Shown here piece after piece: positions 1 through 8,120 of a DNA stretch of 31,129 bases. The number at the start of each line of letters is the position of its first letter. Within the stretch, counting starts at the first letter, position 1. Both the position numbers and the translations under genes were made by a program. The notes under the pieces were generated by a model. The model was not told the DNA's origin. It searched no databases and worked only from the letters and a program-made list of their open reading frames with translations. Source of the DNA: an uncultured Oscillospiraceae bacterium (lineage in GTDB: Bacteria; Bacillota_A; Clostridia; Oscillospirales; Oscillospiraceae); contig CAAFFR010000040.1 in NCBI GenBank assembly GCA_900762245.1, positions 1-31,129 on the forward strand. The letters run 5' to 3'.

Positions 1-1953
1 GATAATTGCAAGGAATTCACCCTGGCCAATTCCGACCACGGCGGCGCCGATGTGGTGCTGGAAGTGGCAGGTGCAAAGGACACCTTCCGCCTGGCCTGGG
101 ACTGCGCCCGGCGGGGCAATGTGGCCATTGATGCCCCCTGCTCCGGGAATGGCTCTTGCGGCAAATGCCGGGTGAAGCTGGTAGAGGGTCAGCTGGACTC
201 TCTGAAAAGCCGCCATATTTCCGAGGCAGAATGGGAAGCCGGCTGGCGCTTAAGCTGCAATTCCAAGGTCCTCTCCGACTGCACGGTATTCGTGCCGGAT
301 ATTGCCAGTGCCTACCAGAGCCGCATGAAGACGGCAGACCTGTCTTCTCCCAAGGAAATCGCTATTTTTGAGGATTGCCAGAACCATCTGAAGGAAAGCG
401 GCATCCATTTTGAGAACAACTTCCGCGCCGTTGTCGTTACCATGGCAGAACCCACTCTGGACGACACCATGCCCGACAACGAGCGCTTCACCTGGGCCGT
501 TCAGGAAGCCCTTGGCGTGGAGAAGGTCCACATCCCCTACACCGTTATGGTGCGGCTGGCCTCCACTTTGAGAGAGCATGGCTTTACCGTCTGCGTCAAG
601 GGTGAGTTGGATGGGGATACCTTCCGCTGCATGGAAATCTGCGGACCCGAGGATACCAGAATCGTTGGCTGCGCCATCGATATCGGCACTACCACCGTCA
701 CCATGGTCTTCACTGACCTGACGGACGGCAAGCTGCTGGCCAAGGGCTCCTCCGGCAACGGCCAGATCCGCTACGGTGCGGATGTCATCAACCGCATCAT
801 TGAGCAGGGCCGCAGCGGCGGTAAGGCCAAGCTGCAGAATGCCATCATCAAGGAGACTCTGAATCCCATCATTGCCAGCCTGTGCAAATCCTCCGGCATC
901 TCTGCCCGGAGTATCCTGCGGCTGTCTGTGGGTTCCAATACCACTATGAATCATCTGCTGCTGGGTGTGGATGCAGAGCCTGTCCGCATGGAACCCTATA
1001 TCCCCAGCTTCTTCGGCTGGGAGGGCCTGCTGGCAGGGGACCTGAAGCTGCCTGCCAACCCTCTGGCGCCCGTGCTGATCGCGCCCAACATCGGCTCCTA
1101 CGTCGGCGGCGACATCACTGCCGGCACCCTGGCCTCCGGCATCTGGGACAAGGATGAAATGAGCCTGTTCATCGACCTGGGCACCAACGGCGAGCTGGTC
1201 TTCGGCAACCGGGACTTCCTGATGAGCTGCGCCTGCTCTGCCGGTCCTGCCTTCGAGGGCGGCGATATTTCCAGCGGTATGCGTGCGACTGACGGTGCGG
1301 TGGAAGCCTGCACCATTGATAAGGATACCATGGAACCCACGCTGGATATCATCGGTGATCCGGGCCAGAAGGTAGTTGGCATCTGCGGCTCCGGTATCAT
1401 CGACATGATCTCCGAGCTGTTCCGCTGCGGCATCATCAATGCCCGGGGCCTCTTTGCCCGGGAGGGCAAGCGCATCCTCCGGGATGCACACGGTATGGGC
1501 CGCTATGTGGTGGCCTTCCCCGAAGAATCCGAGACCGGACGGGAAGTCAGCCTCAACGAAGTGGACATCGACAACTTCATCCGGGCCAAGGGCGCCATTT
1601 TCTCCGCCATTGACACCCTGCTGCAGAGCGTGGACATGACCCCGGACTGCATCGACAAGGTTTACGTTGCCGGCGGCATCGGCTCCGGCATCAACATGAA
1701 GAACGCGGTGAACATCGGCATGTTCCCGGATGTGGAACTGGAGAAGTTCCAGTACATCGGCAACTCCTCCCTTACCGGCGCTTACGCTATGGTGGTCAGT
1801 GACGAGGCCAATGCCAAGTGCGCCGAGGTGGCGGCCAATATGACCTATCTGGAGCTGAGTACCTATCCCGGCTACATGGATTCCTTCGTGGCCGCCTGTT
1901 TCCTGCCCCATACGGACCGCAGCCTGTTCCCCAGCAGCGTACAGGAGATGTGA
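1..1953 (+). CDS. RACo/ASKHA-family corrinoid activator with 2Fe-2S domain (5' partial)
   Basis: Members of this family (DUF4445, RamA/RACo) use ATP and a 2Fe-2S cluster to reduce inactive Co(II) corrinoid proteins in methyl-transfer pathways. The frame is open from base 1, so the gene probably begins upstream; the first in-window start would be GTG at 52, giving 633 aa. Counting from that GTG, the cluster cysteines are C30, C36, C39 and C69 (APCSGNGSCGKC). The ASKHA ATPase motifs are DIGTTT (210-215), GSNTTMNH (294-301), GGDITAG (352-358) and DLGTNGE (375-381), with a C-terminal VAGGIGSG. The stretch before the cysteines (GADVVLEVAGAKDTFRLAW) resembles the cofactor domain of zinc alcohol dehydrogenases rather than a normal ferredoxin start; see findings. 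It is one base from the next gene, so probably co-transcribed with it. The family call is firm; the target corrinoid protein is not visible. Confidence 0.88.
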   Translation, partial: DNCKEFTLANSDHGGADVVLEVAGAKDTFRLAWDCARRGNVAIDAPCSGNGSCGKCRVKLVEGQLDSLKSRHISEAEWEAGWRLSCNSKVLSDCTVFVPDIASAYQSRMKTADLSSPKEIAIFEDCQNHLKESGIHFENNFRAVVVTMAEPTLDDTMPDNERFTWAVQEALGVEKVHIPYTVMVRLASTLREHGFTVCVKGELDGDTFRCMEICGPEDTRIVGCAIDIGTTTVTMVFTDLTDGKLLAKGSSGNGQIRYGADVINRIIEQGRSGGKAKLQNAIIKETLNPIIASLCKSSGISARSILRLSVGSNTTMNHLLLGVDAEPVRMEPYIPSFFGWEGLLAGDLKLPANPLAPVLIAPNIGSYVGGDITAGTLASGIWDKDEMSLFIDLGTNGELVFGNRDFLMSCACSAGPAFEGGDISSGMRATDGAVEACTIDKDTMEPTLDIIGDPGQKVVGICGSGIIDMISELFRCGIINARGLFAREGKRILRDAHGMGRYVVAFPEESETGREVSLNEVDIDNFIRAKGAIFSAIDTLLQSVDMTPDCIDKVYVAGGIGSGINMKNAVNIGMFPDVELEKFQYIGNSSLTGAYAMVVSDEANAKCAEVAANMTYLELSTYPGYMDSFVAACFLPHTDRSLFPSSVQEM

Positions 1954-1954
1954 C

Positions 1955-2335
1955 ATGATTACCGGAAAGCAGCATCATATTGCCATTATCTGCTCCGACT
2001 ATGAAAAAGCCCGGGAATTTTACATCGAAAAATTGGGCTTTGAACTGTATCGGGAAATCTACCGTCCTGCACAGAAGGACTATCTGAGAATGCTCCGTCT
2101 GGGGGATACCGTCATCGAACTGTTTATCCGCCCGGATGCACCTCAGCGGGTCAACAACCCGGAGGCTATGGGACTGCGGCATCTGGCCTTCCATGTGGAG
2201 GACATTGAACCGGCGGTGGCATGGCTGGGCAGCCACGGCATCGAAACAGAGCCCATCCGGGAAGATCCCTACAACGGCGGCCGCTTTACCTTCTTTAAGG
2301 ACCCCGACGGTCTGCCGCTGGAACTGCACGAATGA
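1955..2335 (+). CDS. VOC-family (glyoxalase/dioxygenase-fold) protein, copy 1
   Basis: This 126-aa protein is a single-domain vicinal-oxygen-chelate member of the small glyoxalase-like type. It shows the paired beta-alpha-beta-beta-beta pattern: HHIAIICSDYEKAREFY at the start, IELF in the middle, HLAFHV opening the second half and DPDGLPLELHE at the end. The expected metal ligands (H, E, H, E) are all present. ATG lies one base after the preceding stop, with AGGAG at 1943-1947, so translation is likely coupled to the RACo-like gene. The closest paralogue is the next gene. The substrate cannot be told from sequence; possibilities include a lactoylglutathione-lyase-like or methylmalonyl-CoA-epimerase-like activity, or a detoxification role. 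Confidence 0.88.
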   Translation: MITGKQHHIAIICSDYEKAREFYIEKLGFELYREIYRPAQKDYLRMLRLGDTVIELFIRPDAPQRVNNPEAMGLRHLAFHVEDIEPAVAWLGSHGIETEPIREDPYNGGRFTFFKDPDGLPLELHE

Positions 2336-2351
2336 TTCGTACAGAGCATAT

Positions 2352-2381
2352 TGTAGGGCGGGGTCATGACCCCGCCCTACA
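2352..2381. repeat. 30-bp perfect palindrome (R3-type ends)
   Basis: A perfect 30-bp palindrome begins TGTAGGGCGGGG and ends with its complement CCCCGCCCTACA. It lies between the two VOC genes, 16 bp after one stop and 24 bp before the next start, just upstream of the AAAGGAG ribosome-binding site. It shares TGTAGGG...CCCTACA ends with the two 112-bp R3 elements at 18.5 and 20.8 kb. No U-tract follows, so it is not a typical terminator. Confidence 0.85.
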
Positions 2382-2405
2382 GGAATAAATAAAGGAGAAA
2401 AACGT

Positions 2406-2786
2406 ATGATTCTGGAAAACCTGCATCATCTGGCGATTGTGGTCTCCGATTACGAGAAGTCCAAGGATTTTTATGTAAACAAGCTGGGCTTTGAAGTGAT
2501 CCGGGAGGAGCACCGCCAGCCCCAGAACGATATCAAGCTGGAAGTTCAGCTGGGCAACTGCATGATCGAGATCTTCGGCAAGAAGGAGCCGGACCCCAAC
2601 CACGGCAAGCCCACCCGCTGCGGTGTCTGGCATGTCTGCTTCCACGCTCCTGATCTGGAAAAGACCATTGGCGAACTGAATGCTGTGGGCATCGCCACCG
2701 ATCCCATCATGGTCAACGCCTCCAACGGCAAGCGGATCTGCTTCTTCTACGATCCCGACGGCCTGCCTCTGGAGCTCCACGAGTAA
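2406..2786 (+). CDS. VOC-family (glyoxalase/dioxygenase-fold) protein, copy 2
   Basis: This 126-aa VOC protein has the same length and architecture as the preceding gene: HHLAIVVSDYEKSKDFY, MIEIFGK, WHVCFHAPDLEKT and a C-terminal DPDGLPLELHE. The metal-ligand positions H, E, H, E are retained. The two proteins share the N-terminal DYEK..(D/E)FY segment and the final DPDGLPLELHE but diverge in the middle, so this is an old tandem duplication with possibly different substrates. The ribosome-binding site AAAGGAG is at 2391-2397. It is probably read from the upstream transcript, since only the palindrome separates the genes. Function beyond the fold is unknown. Confidence 0.88.
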   Translation: MILENLHHLAIVVSDYEKSKDFYVNKLGFEVIREEHRQPQNDIKLEVQLGNCMIEIFGKKEPDPNHGKPTRCGVWHVCFHAPDLEKTIGELNAVGIATDPIMVNASNGKRICFFYDPDGLPLELHE

Positions 2787-2907
2787 GCAGGTATGCACCT
2801 GCAGGCAATACGAGCCTGGGGCCTGACCGGATGACCAACACCTATGGGTGGGCAGCCCGGTTTGGCACTGCTGTGAAAATTAGATAGTAAAAGGAAACAG
2901 AAAACAA

Positions 2908-3519
2908 ATGCAAATCGAGAACCACAAGGAAGAAGTACCTTTTGCCCATTATGAGGAGAAGTTCCGTGCGCTGGACCCCGCTGCTGTTGCGGCGCGGCTG
3001 AAGGATGTTGCCTGGGATGGCTCTGAATTTACCGTTGCGCTGCTGGGCCGCAGCTTTGCCATTGCCCATCCTGACTACGCCATCCGTGTCCTGGATGGCG
3101 GCAAGGTGCCCCCTCTGCCCACCCAGACCTTCCTGCTGCGCTATCTGCTGGAAAGCCGGGATGTGCTGTGGATGCAGGAGTGGAAGACCTTCCGGGAGAT
3201 GCCCTGGGGCGAGATGTACATCAAGCCCTATACCGGCCGTGTCCTGACCCGGGCGGCCTTCACTTTCGGCACCCGGATCGCAGCCTTCCGGGCAGCGGCA
3301 GAAAAGATGGGGGCTGAGGTTGTCCAGCATGGCGATGCCGGCTATCAGTTTGATCTGGTGGGCGGTTACAAGATGCGGATTCTGGTATGGGAAGGTGACG
3401 ACGAGTTCCCGCCCAATGCCCAGATTCTGTACTCTGACAATTTCGCCGACGGCTTCGCCGCCGAAGACCGGGTGGTGGCAGGCGATATCCTGATCTCCAC
3501 CGTTAAGAGCTATATGTAA
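2908..3519 (+). CDS. DUF3786 domain-containing protein
   Basis: This 203-aa soluble protein has no signal peptide or membrane segment. Features recalled from the DUF3786 family are visible: an LPTQTFLLRYL helix near residue 70, GDAGYQFDLVGG around 147-158, the WEGDDEFPPNAQILY core around 166-180 and an AEDRVVAGDIL tail. DUF3786 genes are often found near corrinoid or CO-dehydrogenase/acetyl-CoA-synthase genes, which agrees with the RACo-like activator two kilobases upstream, but no biochemical role is established. The gap before it (2787-2907) holds only a small hairpin (GCAGGT-ATGC-ACCTGC at 2787-2802) and an AAAGG ribosome-binding site. A strong terminator follows directly. Confidence 0.75.
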   Translation: MQIENHKEEVPFAHYEEKFRALDPAAVAARLKDVAWDGSEFTVALLGRSFAIAHPDYAIRVLDGGKVPPLPTQTFLLRYLLESRDVLWMQEWKTFREMPWGEMYIKPYTGRVLTRAAFTFGTRIAAFRAAAEKMGAEVVQHGDAGYQFDLVGGYKMRILVWEGDDEFPPNAQILYSDNFADGFAAEDRVVAGDILISTVKSYM

Positions 3520-3522
3520 ATG

Positions 3523-3553
3523 ATACCCTCCCCAACCAGGGGAGGGTATTTTT
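3523..3553 (+). terminator. Intrinsic terminator after DUF3786 gene
   Basis: A perfect 11-bp stem (ATACCCTCCCC / GGGGAGGGTAT) with a 5-nt AACCA loop is followed by a T run. It begins 3 bp after the stop codon and closes the RACo-VOC-VOC-DUF3786 unit. Confidence 0.93.
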
Positions 3554-3592
3554 ATGGGAAATCGTAAGTTATCGAGCTGTATCAAACAACGC

Positions 3593-3756
3593 ATGTCATT
3601 GCGAGGAGGGCAAAGCCCGACGTGGCAATCCCCTCCAAGTTTCCTGTCCTGTCATCCCTCGACTCGTTTTACACGCTCGGGATGACATTCCTTGCTACAC
3701 TCCGGAAACTTGCAGGGGATTGCCACACCAGTGTGCGCACTGGTTCGCAATGACAT
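3593..3756. repeat. R1 intergenic inverted repeat, copy 1
   Basis: The 164-bp element has ends ATGTCATTGCG and TTCGCAATGACAT. Inside each end lies a subterminal GTGGCAATCCCC / GGGGATTGCCAC pair with a small hairpin between. The interior includes a further inverted pair, GTCATCCC(T)CGA and CTCGGGATGAC. No ORF is present. It fills most of the 365-bp gap between the terminator and the marR promoter. Confidence 0.85.
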
Positions 3757-3795
3757 CTATCTTTCGATAAATGCTCATTTATGACACTGATAAAA

Positions 3796-3809
3796 GTTCA
3801 AAATCGAAC
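3796..3809. promoter_or_regulatory. Operator-like site O1 upstream of marR promoter
   Basis: GTTCAAAATCGAAC is an inverted repeat of GTTC/GAAC half-sites. It lies 10 bp upstream of the -35 box and is matched at 13 of 14 bases by a second site just after the -10. This suggests a MarR-dimer operator for autoregulation. Confidence 0.7.
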
Positions 3810-3819
3810 GAAATAATCC

Positions 3820-3848
3820 TTGACATTTTTGCAAGGTGATGCTATACT
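3820..3848 (+). promoter_or_regulatory. Sigma-A-type promoter of marR-MATE
   Basis: A -35 TTGACA (3820-3825) and a -10 TATACT (3843-3848) are separated by 17 bp. This near-consensus promoter is flanked on both sides by the GTTC-N6-GAAC sites. Confidence 0.85.
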
Positions 3849-3854
3849 GATATT

Positions 3855-3868
3855 GTTCAAAAACGAAC
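3855..3868. promoter_or_regulatory. Operator-like site O2 downstream of the -10
   Basis: GTTCAAAAACGAAC differs from O1 at one base. It begins 6 bp after the -10 box, over the expected transcription start, where a bound repressor would block initiation. Centre-to-centre distance from O1 is 59 bp. Confidence 0.72.
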
Positions 3869-3884
3869 TGTTGGAGGGCGAGCG

Positions 3885-4337
3885 ATGGAACAGAATATGA
3901 TTCAGGATTACAACTATTTTGACATCATGTCCAAAGCACAGAAGGGGTATGCCCGGCTGCTGGACCCCATCTGCAAGCAGTGGGATCTGACCCGGAATGA
4001 ACTGGATGTGCTGCTGTTTCTGCACAACAACCCAGATTTTGACCGGGCGGTGGACATTGTAAACAACCGCGGCCTTTCCAAAAGTCATGTGTCCCTGTCC
4101 ATCAGCAGTCTGGAAGAAAAACAGCTTCTGACCCGGCAGGAGGACCCACAGGACCGCCGCACAGTCCATCTGAAGCTCACCGAACAGGGCGGGAAGATTG
4201 CGGGCATCGGACGCATGGCCCAGAAGCGCTTTTTCTCCTATCTTCATCAGGGCGTAACCCAGGAGCAGATCGCAATGATGGTGGATTTTGCGAGAAAAGT
4301 CGGTGAAAACATAAAAAATATCGAAGATGTCCTTTGA
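3885..4337 (+). CDS. MarR-family transcriptional regulator
   Basis: This 150-aa protein has the MarR winged-helix arrangement. A dimerisation helix lies at 1-35, then DLTRNELDVLLFLHNNPDFDRAVDIV, then the recognition region SKSHVSLSISSLEEKQLL (about 67-84) and the wing RQEDPQDRRTVHLKLTEQG (about 86-104). It probably represses its own promoter and the adjacent MATE exporter, releasing them when an effector binds; the paired operator-like sites support this. The arrangement parallels MepR-MepA, though the operator sequence differs from what I recall for MepR. TTGGAGGG supplies the ribosome-binding site. The effector is unknown. Confidence 0.92.
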   Translation: MEQNMIQDYNYFDIMSKAQKGYARLLDPICKQWDLTRNELDVLLFLHNNPDFDRAVDIVNNRGLSKSHVSLSISSLEEKQLLTRQEDPQDRRTVHLKLTEQGGKIAGIGRMAQKRFFSYLHQGVTQEQIAMMVDFARKVGENIKNIEDVL

Positions 4338-4356
4338 ATAGTTCCAAATAAAACAG

Positions 4357-4384
4357 ATGACATTCTGTGGATATAGATTATAAT
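4357..4384 (+). promoter_or_regulatory. Possible internal promoter for the MATE gene
   Basis: ATGACA (4357-4362) and TATAAT (4379-4384) are 16 bp apart in the 80-bp A/T-rich gap between marR and the exporter gene. The -10 is perfect and the -35 lacks only the first T. It may give the transporter its own transcript. Confidence 0.55.
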
Positions 4385-4417
4385 AGATGTATAGATATAT
4401 GAAAGGGGTCCAAAACC

Positions 4418-5800
4418 ATGGCAAAAGCAGAAAAACCCAAGCAGGATATGGGAACCGGTTCCGTCAAGAAATTGATGGTGAAAATGGCGGTCCCTGCACT
4501 GGTTGGTCAGGTGGTCAACCTCCTGTATAACATCGTCGACCGAATCTACATCGGCCACATTCCCGAGATCGGTGGTCTGGCCCTGACGGGTGTGGGCCTC
4601 TTTACGCCCATCCTGATGCTGATTACCGCCTTTGCCATGATGGCAGGCTCCGGCGGTGCTCCCCGGGCAGCCATTGCCATGGGTCAGGGCGACAAGGAGC
4701 GGGCAGAAAAGATCCTCGGTAACTGCTTTACTGTTCTGATGGGCTTTGCCGTGATCCTGACGGTGGCGTTCTATTTTGCCTGTCCCACATTGCTGCGGTG
4801 GTTCGGTGCTTCTGATGCTACCTTGCCCTATGCTGTGGAATATGGCCGCATCTACATTCTGGGCAGCGTCTTTGTGCTGGTGACTATGGGCATGAACGTG
4901 TTCATCACCACCCAGGGTTTTGCTACTATCTCCATGCTGACCACTGTGATCGGCGCCGGCATCAACATCATTCTGGACCCCATCCTGATCTTCGGCCTGG
5001 ATATGGGTGTCAAGGGTGCTGCCATTGCCACCGTTGCCAGCCAGGCGGTCAGTGCCATCTGGATCCTGCGGTTCCTCACCGGCAAGAAGACCATTCTGAA
5101 GCTGCAGGCTCAGAATATGAAGCTGATTCCTGCCGTTATCATGCCTTGCCTGGGTCTGGGTATCTCCACCTTCGTCATGCTGTCCACGGAATCCATCCTG
5201 TCCATCTCCTTTACCAGCTCCCTTGCCAAGTTCGGCGGCGACGTGGCTGTCGGTGCCATGACGGTGCTGACCTCCATCAACCAGCTGATGACCATGCCCC
5301 TGTCCGGCATCTGCCAGGGCGGTCAGCCTCTTATCAGCTACAACTACGGTGCCAGAAAGTATGACCGGGTGAAGGAAGCCTTCTTCTGCCAGTTTGGTGT
5401 CTGCGTGGCCTATACCACCGTGTTCTGGTTGCTGCTGATGATGATGCCCAACTTCTTTGCTGGCATCTTCACCAGTGATGTGGCACTGGTGGACTACACT
5501 GCCTGGGCGCTGAAGATTTTCCTGGCACTGGGCTTCTCTGTTGGTTTCCAGATTTCCTGCCAGCAGGCTTTCATGGCCCTGGGTCAGGCCAAGATCAGCC
5601 TGCTGATGGCTCTGCTCCGCAAGGTCTTCCTGCTGATCCCTCTGATTTTTGTGCTGCCTAACTTCTTTGAGAACAAGGCCTTCGCCGTCTTCCTGGCTGA
5701 GCCTGTTTCCGATATTATCGCAGCTGCCGTCACCACCTTCATGTTCTTCCGCTTCTTCTTCAAGATGCTGAAGGAAGGGAAAGCTGCACAGCAGCAGTAA
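4418..5800 (+). CDS. MATE-family multidrug/cation antiporter
   Basis: This 460-aa integral membrane protein has about twelve hydrophobic segments in two homologous halves. The N-terminal half shows VKMAVPALVGQVVNLLYNIVDRIYIGHIPEIGGLALTGVG, split here as MAVPALVGQ and YNIVDRIYIG, the usual MATE signature. The second half contains SINQLMTMPLSGICQGGQPLISYNYGARKYDRVKEA, the conserved P-L-S-G...QGGQPLISYNYGA region. Such proteins export drugs, dyes or metabolites using Na+ or H+ gradients. It follows a MarR regulator and is most like the MepA branch. The ribosome-binding site GAAAGGGG (4401-4408) supports ATG 4418. The substrate is not predictable. Confidence 0.93.
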   Translation: MAKAEKPKQDMGTGSVKKLMVKMAVPALVGQVVNLLYNIVDRIYIGHIPEIGGLALTGVGLFTPILMLITAFAMMAGSGGAPRAAIAMGQGDKERAEKILGNCFTVLMGFAVILTVAFYFACPTLLRWFGASDATLPYAVEYGRIYILGSVFVLVTMGMNVFITTQGFATISMLTTVIGAGINIILDPILIFGLDMGVKGAAIATVASQAVSAIWILRFLTGKKTILKLQAQNMKLIPAVIMPCLGLGISTFVMLSTESILSISFTSSLAKFGGDVAVGAMTVLTSINQLMTMPLSGICQGGQPLISYNYGARKYDRVKEAFFCQFGVCVAYTTVFWLLLMMMPNFFAGIFTSDVALVDYTAWALKIFLALGFSVGFQISCQQAFMALGQAKISLLMALLRKVFLLIPLIFVLPNFFENKAFAVFLAEPVSDIIAAAVTTFMFFRFFFKMLKEGKAAQQQ

Positions 5801-5812
5801 TCAATCGATGTC

Positions 5813-5843
5813 AACGCCGCACCCAAGTGGGTGCGGCGTTTTT
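5813..5843 (+). terminator. Intrinsic terminator after MATE gene
   Basis: A 12-bp perfect stem (AACGCCGCACCC / GGGTGCGGCGTT) with an AAGT loop runs into TTTTT. It lies 12 bp after the stop codon. Confidence 0.93.
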
Positions 5844-5860
5844 GCTGCGGAATAGGGCAA

Positions 5861-6085
5861 TGGCGCGGGCGTGCCCAAAGCCTTCCCCCGGGGGGAAGGT
5901 GGCACGGCGTAAGCCGTGACGGATGAGGGGTGGCGTGTAGTTCCAAGTCAGGAAAAGGGCTGAAACGTAGTACAAATCGTAACATTACTGCCCGCATTCC
6001 TCATCAGTCACGAATCAGAGATTCGTGACAGCTTCCCCCCGGGGGAAGCCTTGGCGCTCCCGCGCCACTGCACCATAAATTACGA
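5861..6085. repeat. R2 intergenic element, copy A
   Basis: The ~225-bp element has inverted ends (TGGCGCGGG...CTTCCCCCGGGGGGAAG at the left; the complement ending GCGCTCCCGCGCCA then ATAAATTACGA at the right). Inner hairpins CACGGCG-taa-GCCGTG and CACGAATC-aga-GATTCGTG flank a spacer that closely matches copy B in inverse orientation and the visible part of copy C. No ORF. With the terminator and promoter it accounts for the 407-bp gap before typA. Confidence 0.85.
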
Positions 6086-6128
6086 TTTACCATGGCAGAA
6101 AATAAATTCGTAAACTTCACCAAATATA

Positions 6129-6157
6129 TTGCATTCTTTTTGTCGAAGTGCTATAAT
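6129..6157 (+). promoter_or_regulatory. typA promoter
   Basis: TTGCAT (6129-6134) and a perfect TATAAT (6152-6157) are spaced by 17 bp, about 50 bp upstream of the typA start and just outside the R2 element. Confidence 0.72.
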
Positions 6158-6207
6158 ATTTAGTTGAGAGTTTATGTTAATTCACGTCACAAAAGGAGAC
6201 TTTTTAT

Positions 6208-8046
6208 ATGGTATCTCAGGAGAATATCCGCAATATTGCCATTATCGCTCACGTTGACCACGGCAAGACCACTCTGGTGGACGAGCTGCTGAAGCAGGGC
6301 GGCATTTACCGGGAAAATCAGGCCACCCAGGACCGTGTTATGGACTCCGGCGACCTGGAACGGGAGCGCGGCATCACCATTCTGGCCAAGAACACTTCTG
6401 TCCACTACAAGGACTATAAGATCAACATCGTCGACACCCCCGGCCACGCCGACTTCGGCGGCGAGGTGGAGCGCATTCTGAAGATGGTCAACGGCGTTAT
6501 CCTGCTGGTAGACGCTGCCGAGGGTCCCATGCCTCAGACCCGCTTCGTGCTGCAGAAGGCACTGGAACTGGGCCACAAGGTCATCGTTGCCGTCAACAAG
6601 ATCGACAAGCCCGATGCCCGTATCGAAGAGGTCATGGACGAGGTTCTGGAGCTGCTGCTGGATCTGGACGCTACCGACGAGCAGTTCAACAGCCCCACCG
6701 TCTTCTGCTCCGGCCGTCAGGGCACCGCATCCTACGGTCCTGATGAAGTGGGCAAGGACCTGACCCCTCTGTTCGAAACCATTGTCAACTATATTCCCGC
6801 CCCTGCCGGCAGCAAGGAAGAGCCCCTGCAGCTGCTGGTTTCTTCCATCGACTACAACGAGTATGTGGGCCGTATCGCCGTGGGCCGTGTGGAGCGCGGT
6901 ACCATCAAGGTGAACCAGGAGGTTACCATCTGCGACTTCCATAACCCCGAGATCAGGCAGAAGGGCAAGGTGGTTGCCCTGTACGAGTTTGACGGTCTGG
7001 GCAAGAACCCCATCACCGAGGCCAGCGCCGGCGAGATCGTGGCCCTCAGCGGCATGGCAGACATCACCATCGGCCGTACCCTCTGCACCCCCGACTGCAT
7101 CGAGCCCCTGCCCTTCGTGAAGATCAGCGATCCCACCATCGAAATGACCTTTGCCGTCAACGATTCTCCCTTTGCCGGCAAGGAGGGCAAGTATGTCACC
7201 TCCCGGAACCTGCGGGACCGTCTGGAGAAGGAACTGATGAAGGACGTTTCCCTCCATGTCACTGAGCAGGACAACACCGATGCTTTCAATGTGGCAGGCC
7301 GCGGCGAAATGCACCTGTCCATCCTCATGGAGACCATGCGCCGGGAAGGCTATGAGTTCTCCGTTTCTACCCCCCGTGTCCTGACCAAGGTCATCGACGG
7401 CAAGGTCTGCGAGCCCATCGAACGGATGGTTGCCGACGTGCCCGAGGAGTGCATGGGTGCCGTCATCGAGAAGATGGGCCGCCGCAAGGCAGACCTGCTG
7501 GGCATGACCCCCATGGGCAGCCGCTACCGCCTGGAGTTCCTGGTTCCCTCCCGTGGCCTCTTCGGCTACCGCAGCGAGTTCCTCACCGACACCAAGGGCG
7601 AGGGCATCATGTCCTCCGTGCTGGATTCCTACGCTCCCATGAAGGGCGAAATTGAGCGCCGTCTGGTGGGCTCCCTCATCGCCCACGAGTCCGGCGAAGC
7701 CGTTACCTACGGTCTGGGCGCAGCTCAGGAGCGCGGCACCATGCTGATCGGTCCCGGCACTCCCGTCTATGCCGGCATGGTGGTTGGCATCTGCAGCCGC
7801 AACGAGGATATGACCGTCAACGTCTGCAAGCGCAAGCAGCTGACCAATATGCGCGCCTCCGGCTCCGACGAAGCCATCCGTCTGGTGCCCCCCAGAACCA
7901 TGTCTCTGGAGCAGTGCCTGGAATTCCTGGCTGACGATGAGCTGCTGGAGTGCACCCCCAAGAGCCTGCGTATCCGTAAGCGGGAACTGGATCATGGCAT
8001 CCGTATGCGCAACCTGATGAAGAAGCGGGCACAGGAAAACGGCTAA
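6208..8046 (+). CDS. typA: Ribosome-associated GTPase TypA/BipA
   Basis: This 612-aa translational GTPase matches the usual BipA length. It binds the 70S ribosome at the EF-G site and supports 50S assembly, especially in cold or stress. The G-domain motifs are AHVDHGKT (14-21), RGIT (54-57), DTPGH (76-80) and NKID (130-133). The BipA-specific C-terminal half follows, including [28 protein letters not shown] and [27 protein letters not shown] precedes ATG 6208 at suitable spacing. It appears monocistronic, with its own promoter and a terminator-like hairpin immediately after. Confidence 0.97.
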   Translation: MVSQENIRNIAIIAHVDHGKTTLVDELLKQGGIYRENQATQDRVMDSGDLERERGITILAKNTSVHYKDYKINIVDTPGHADFGGEVERILKMVNGVILLVDAAEGPMPQTRFVLQKALELGHKVIVAVNKIDKPDARIEEVMDEVLELLLDLDATDEQFNSPTVFCSGRQGTASYGPDEVGKDLTPLFETIVNYIPAPAGSKEEPLQLLVSSIDYNEYVGRIAVGRVERGTIKVNQEVTICDFHNPEIRQKGKVVALYEFDGLGKNPITEASAGEIVALSGMADITIGRTLCTPDCIEPLPFVKISDPTIEMTFAVNDSPFAGKEGKYVTSRNLRDRLEKELMKDVSLHVTEQDNTDAFNVAGRGEMHLSILMETMRREGYEFSVSTPRVLTKVIDGKVCEPIERMVADVPEECMGAVIEKMGRRKADLLGMTPMGSRYRLEFLVPSRGLFGYRSEFLTDTKGEGIMSSVLDSYAPMKGEIERRLVGSLIAHESGEAVTYGLGAAQERGTMLIGPGTPVYAGMVVGICSRNEDMTVNVCKRKQLTNMRASGSDEAIRLVPPRTMSLEQCLEFLADDELLECTPKSLRIRKRELDHGIRMRNLMKKRAQENG

Positions 8047-8055
8047 CGAAAATGC

Positions 8056-8103
8056 AAAATGCAGAATGCAAAATGAGGCTTCTCAGGGCATTCTGCATTT
8101 TTT
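8056..8103 (+). terminator. Terminator-like hairpin after typA
   Basis: AAAATGCAGAATGC (8056-8069) pairs perfectly with GCATTCTGCATTTT (8088-8101) across an 18-nt loop and runs into a T tract. It lies between typA and the capA-like gene. Confidence 0.8.
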
Positions 8104-8120
8104 ATAAAAAGGTATTGCCC

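Noticed and set aside
2352..2381. Palindrome between the VOC genes as a terminator
   Set aside because: It has no T tract and is followed by a purine-rich ribosome-binding site, so it fits the R3 repeat family better.
6187..7995. 602-aa minus-strand open frame opposite typA (and similar frames opposite the RACo gene and opposite rel)
   Set aside because: These mirror conserved coding sequences, have His/Gly/Asp-rich biased composition, and lack ribosome-binding sites.
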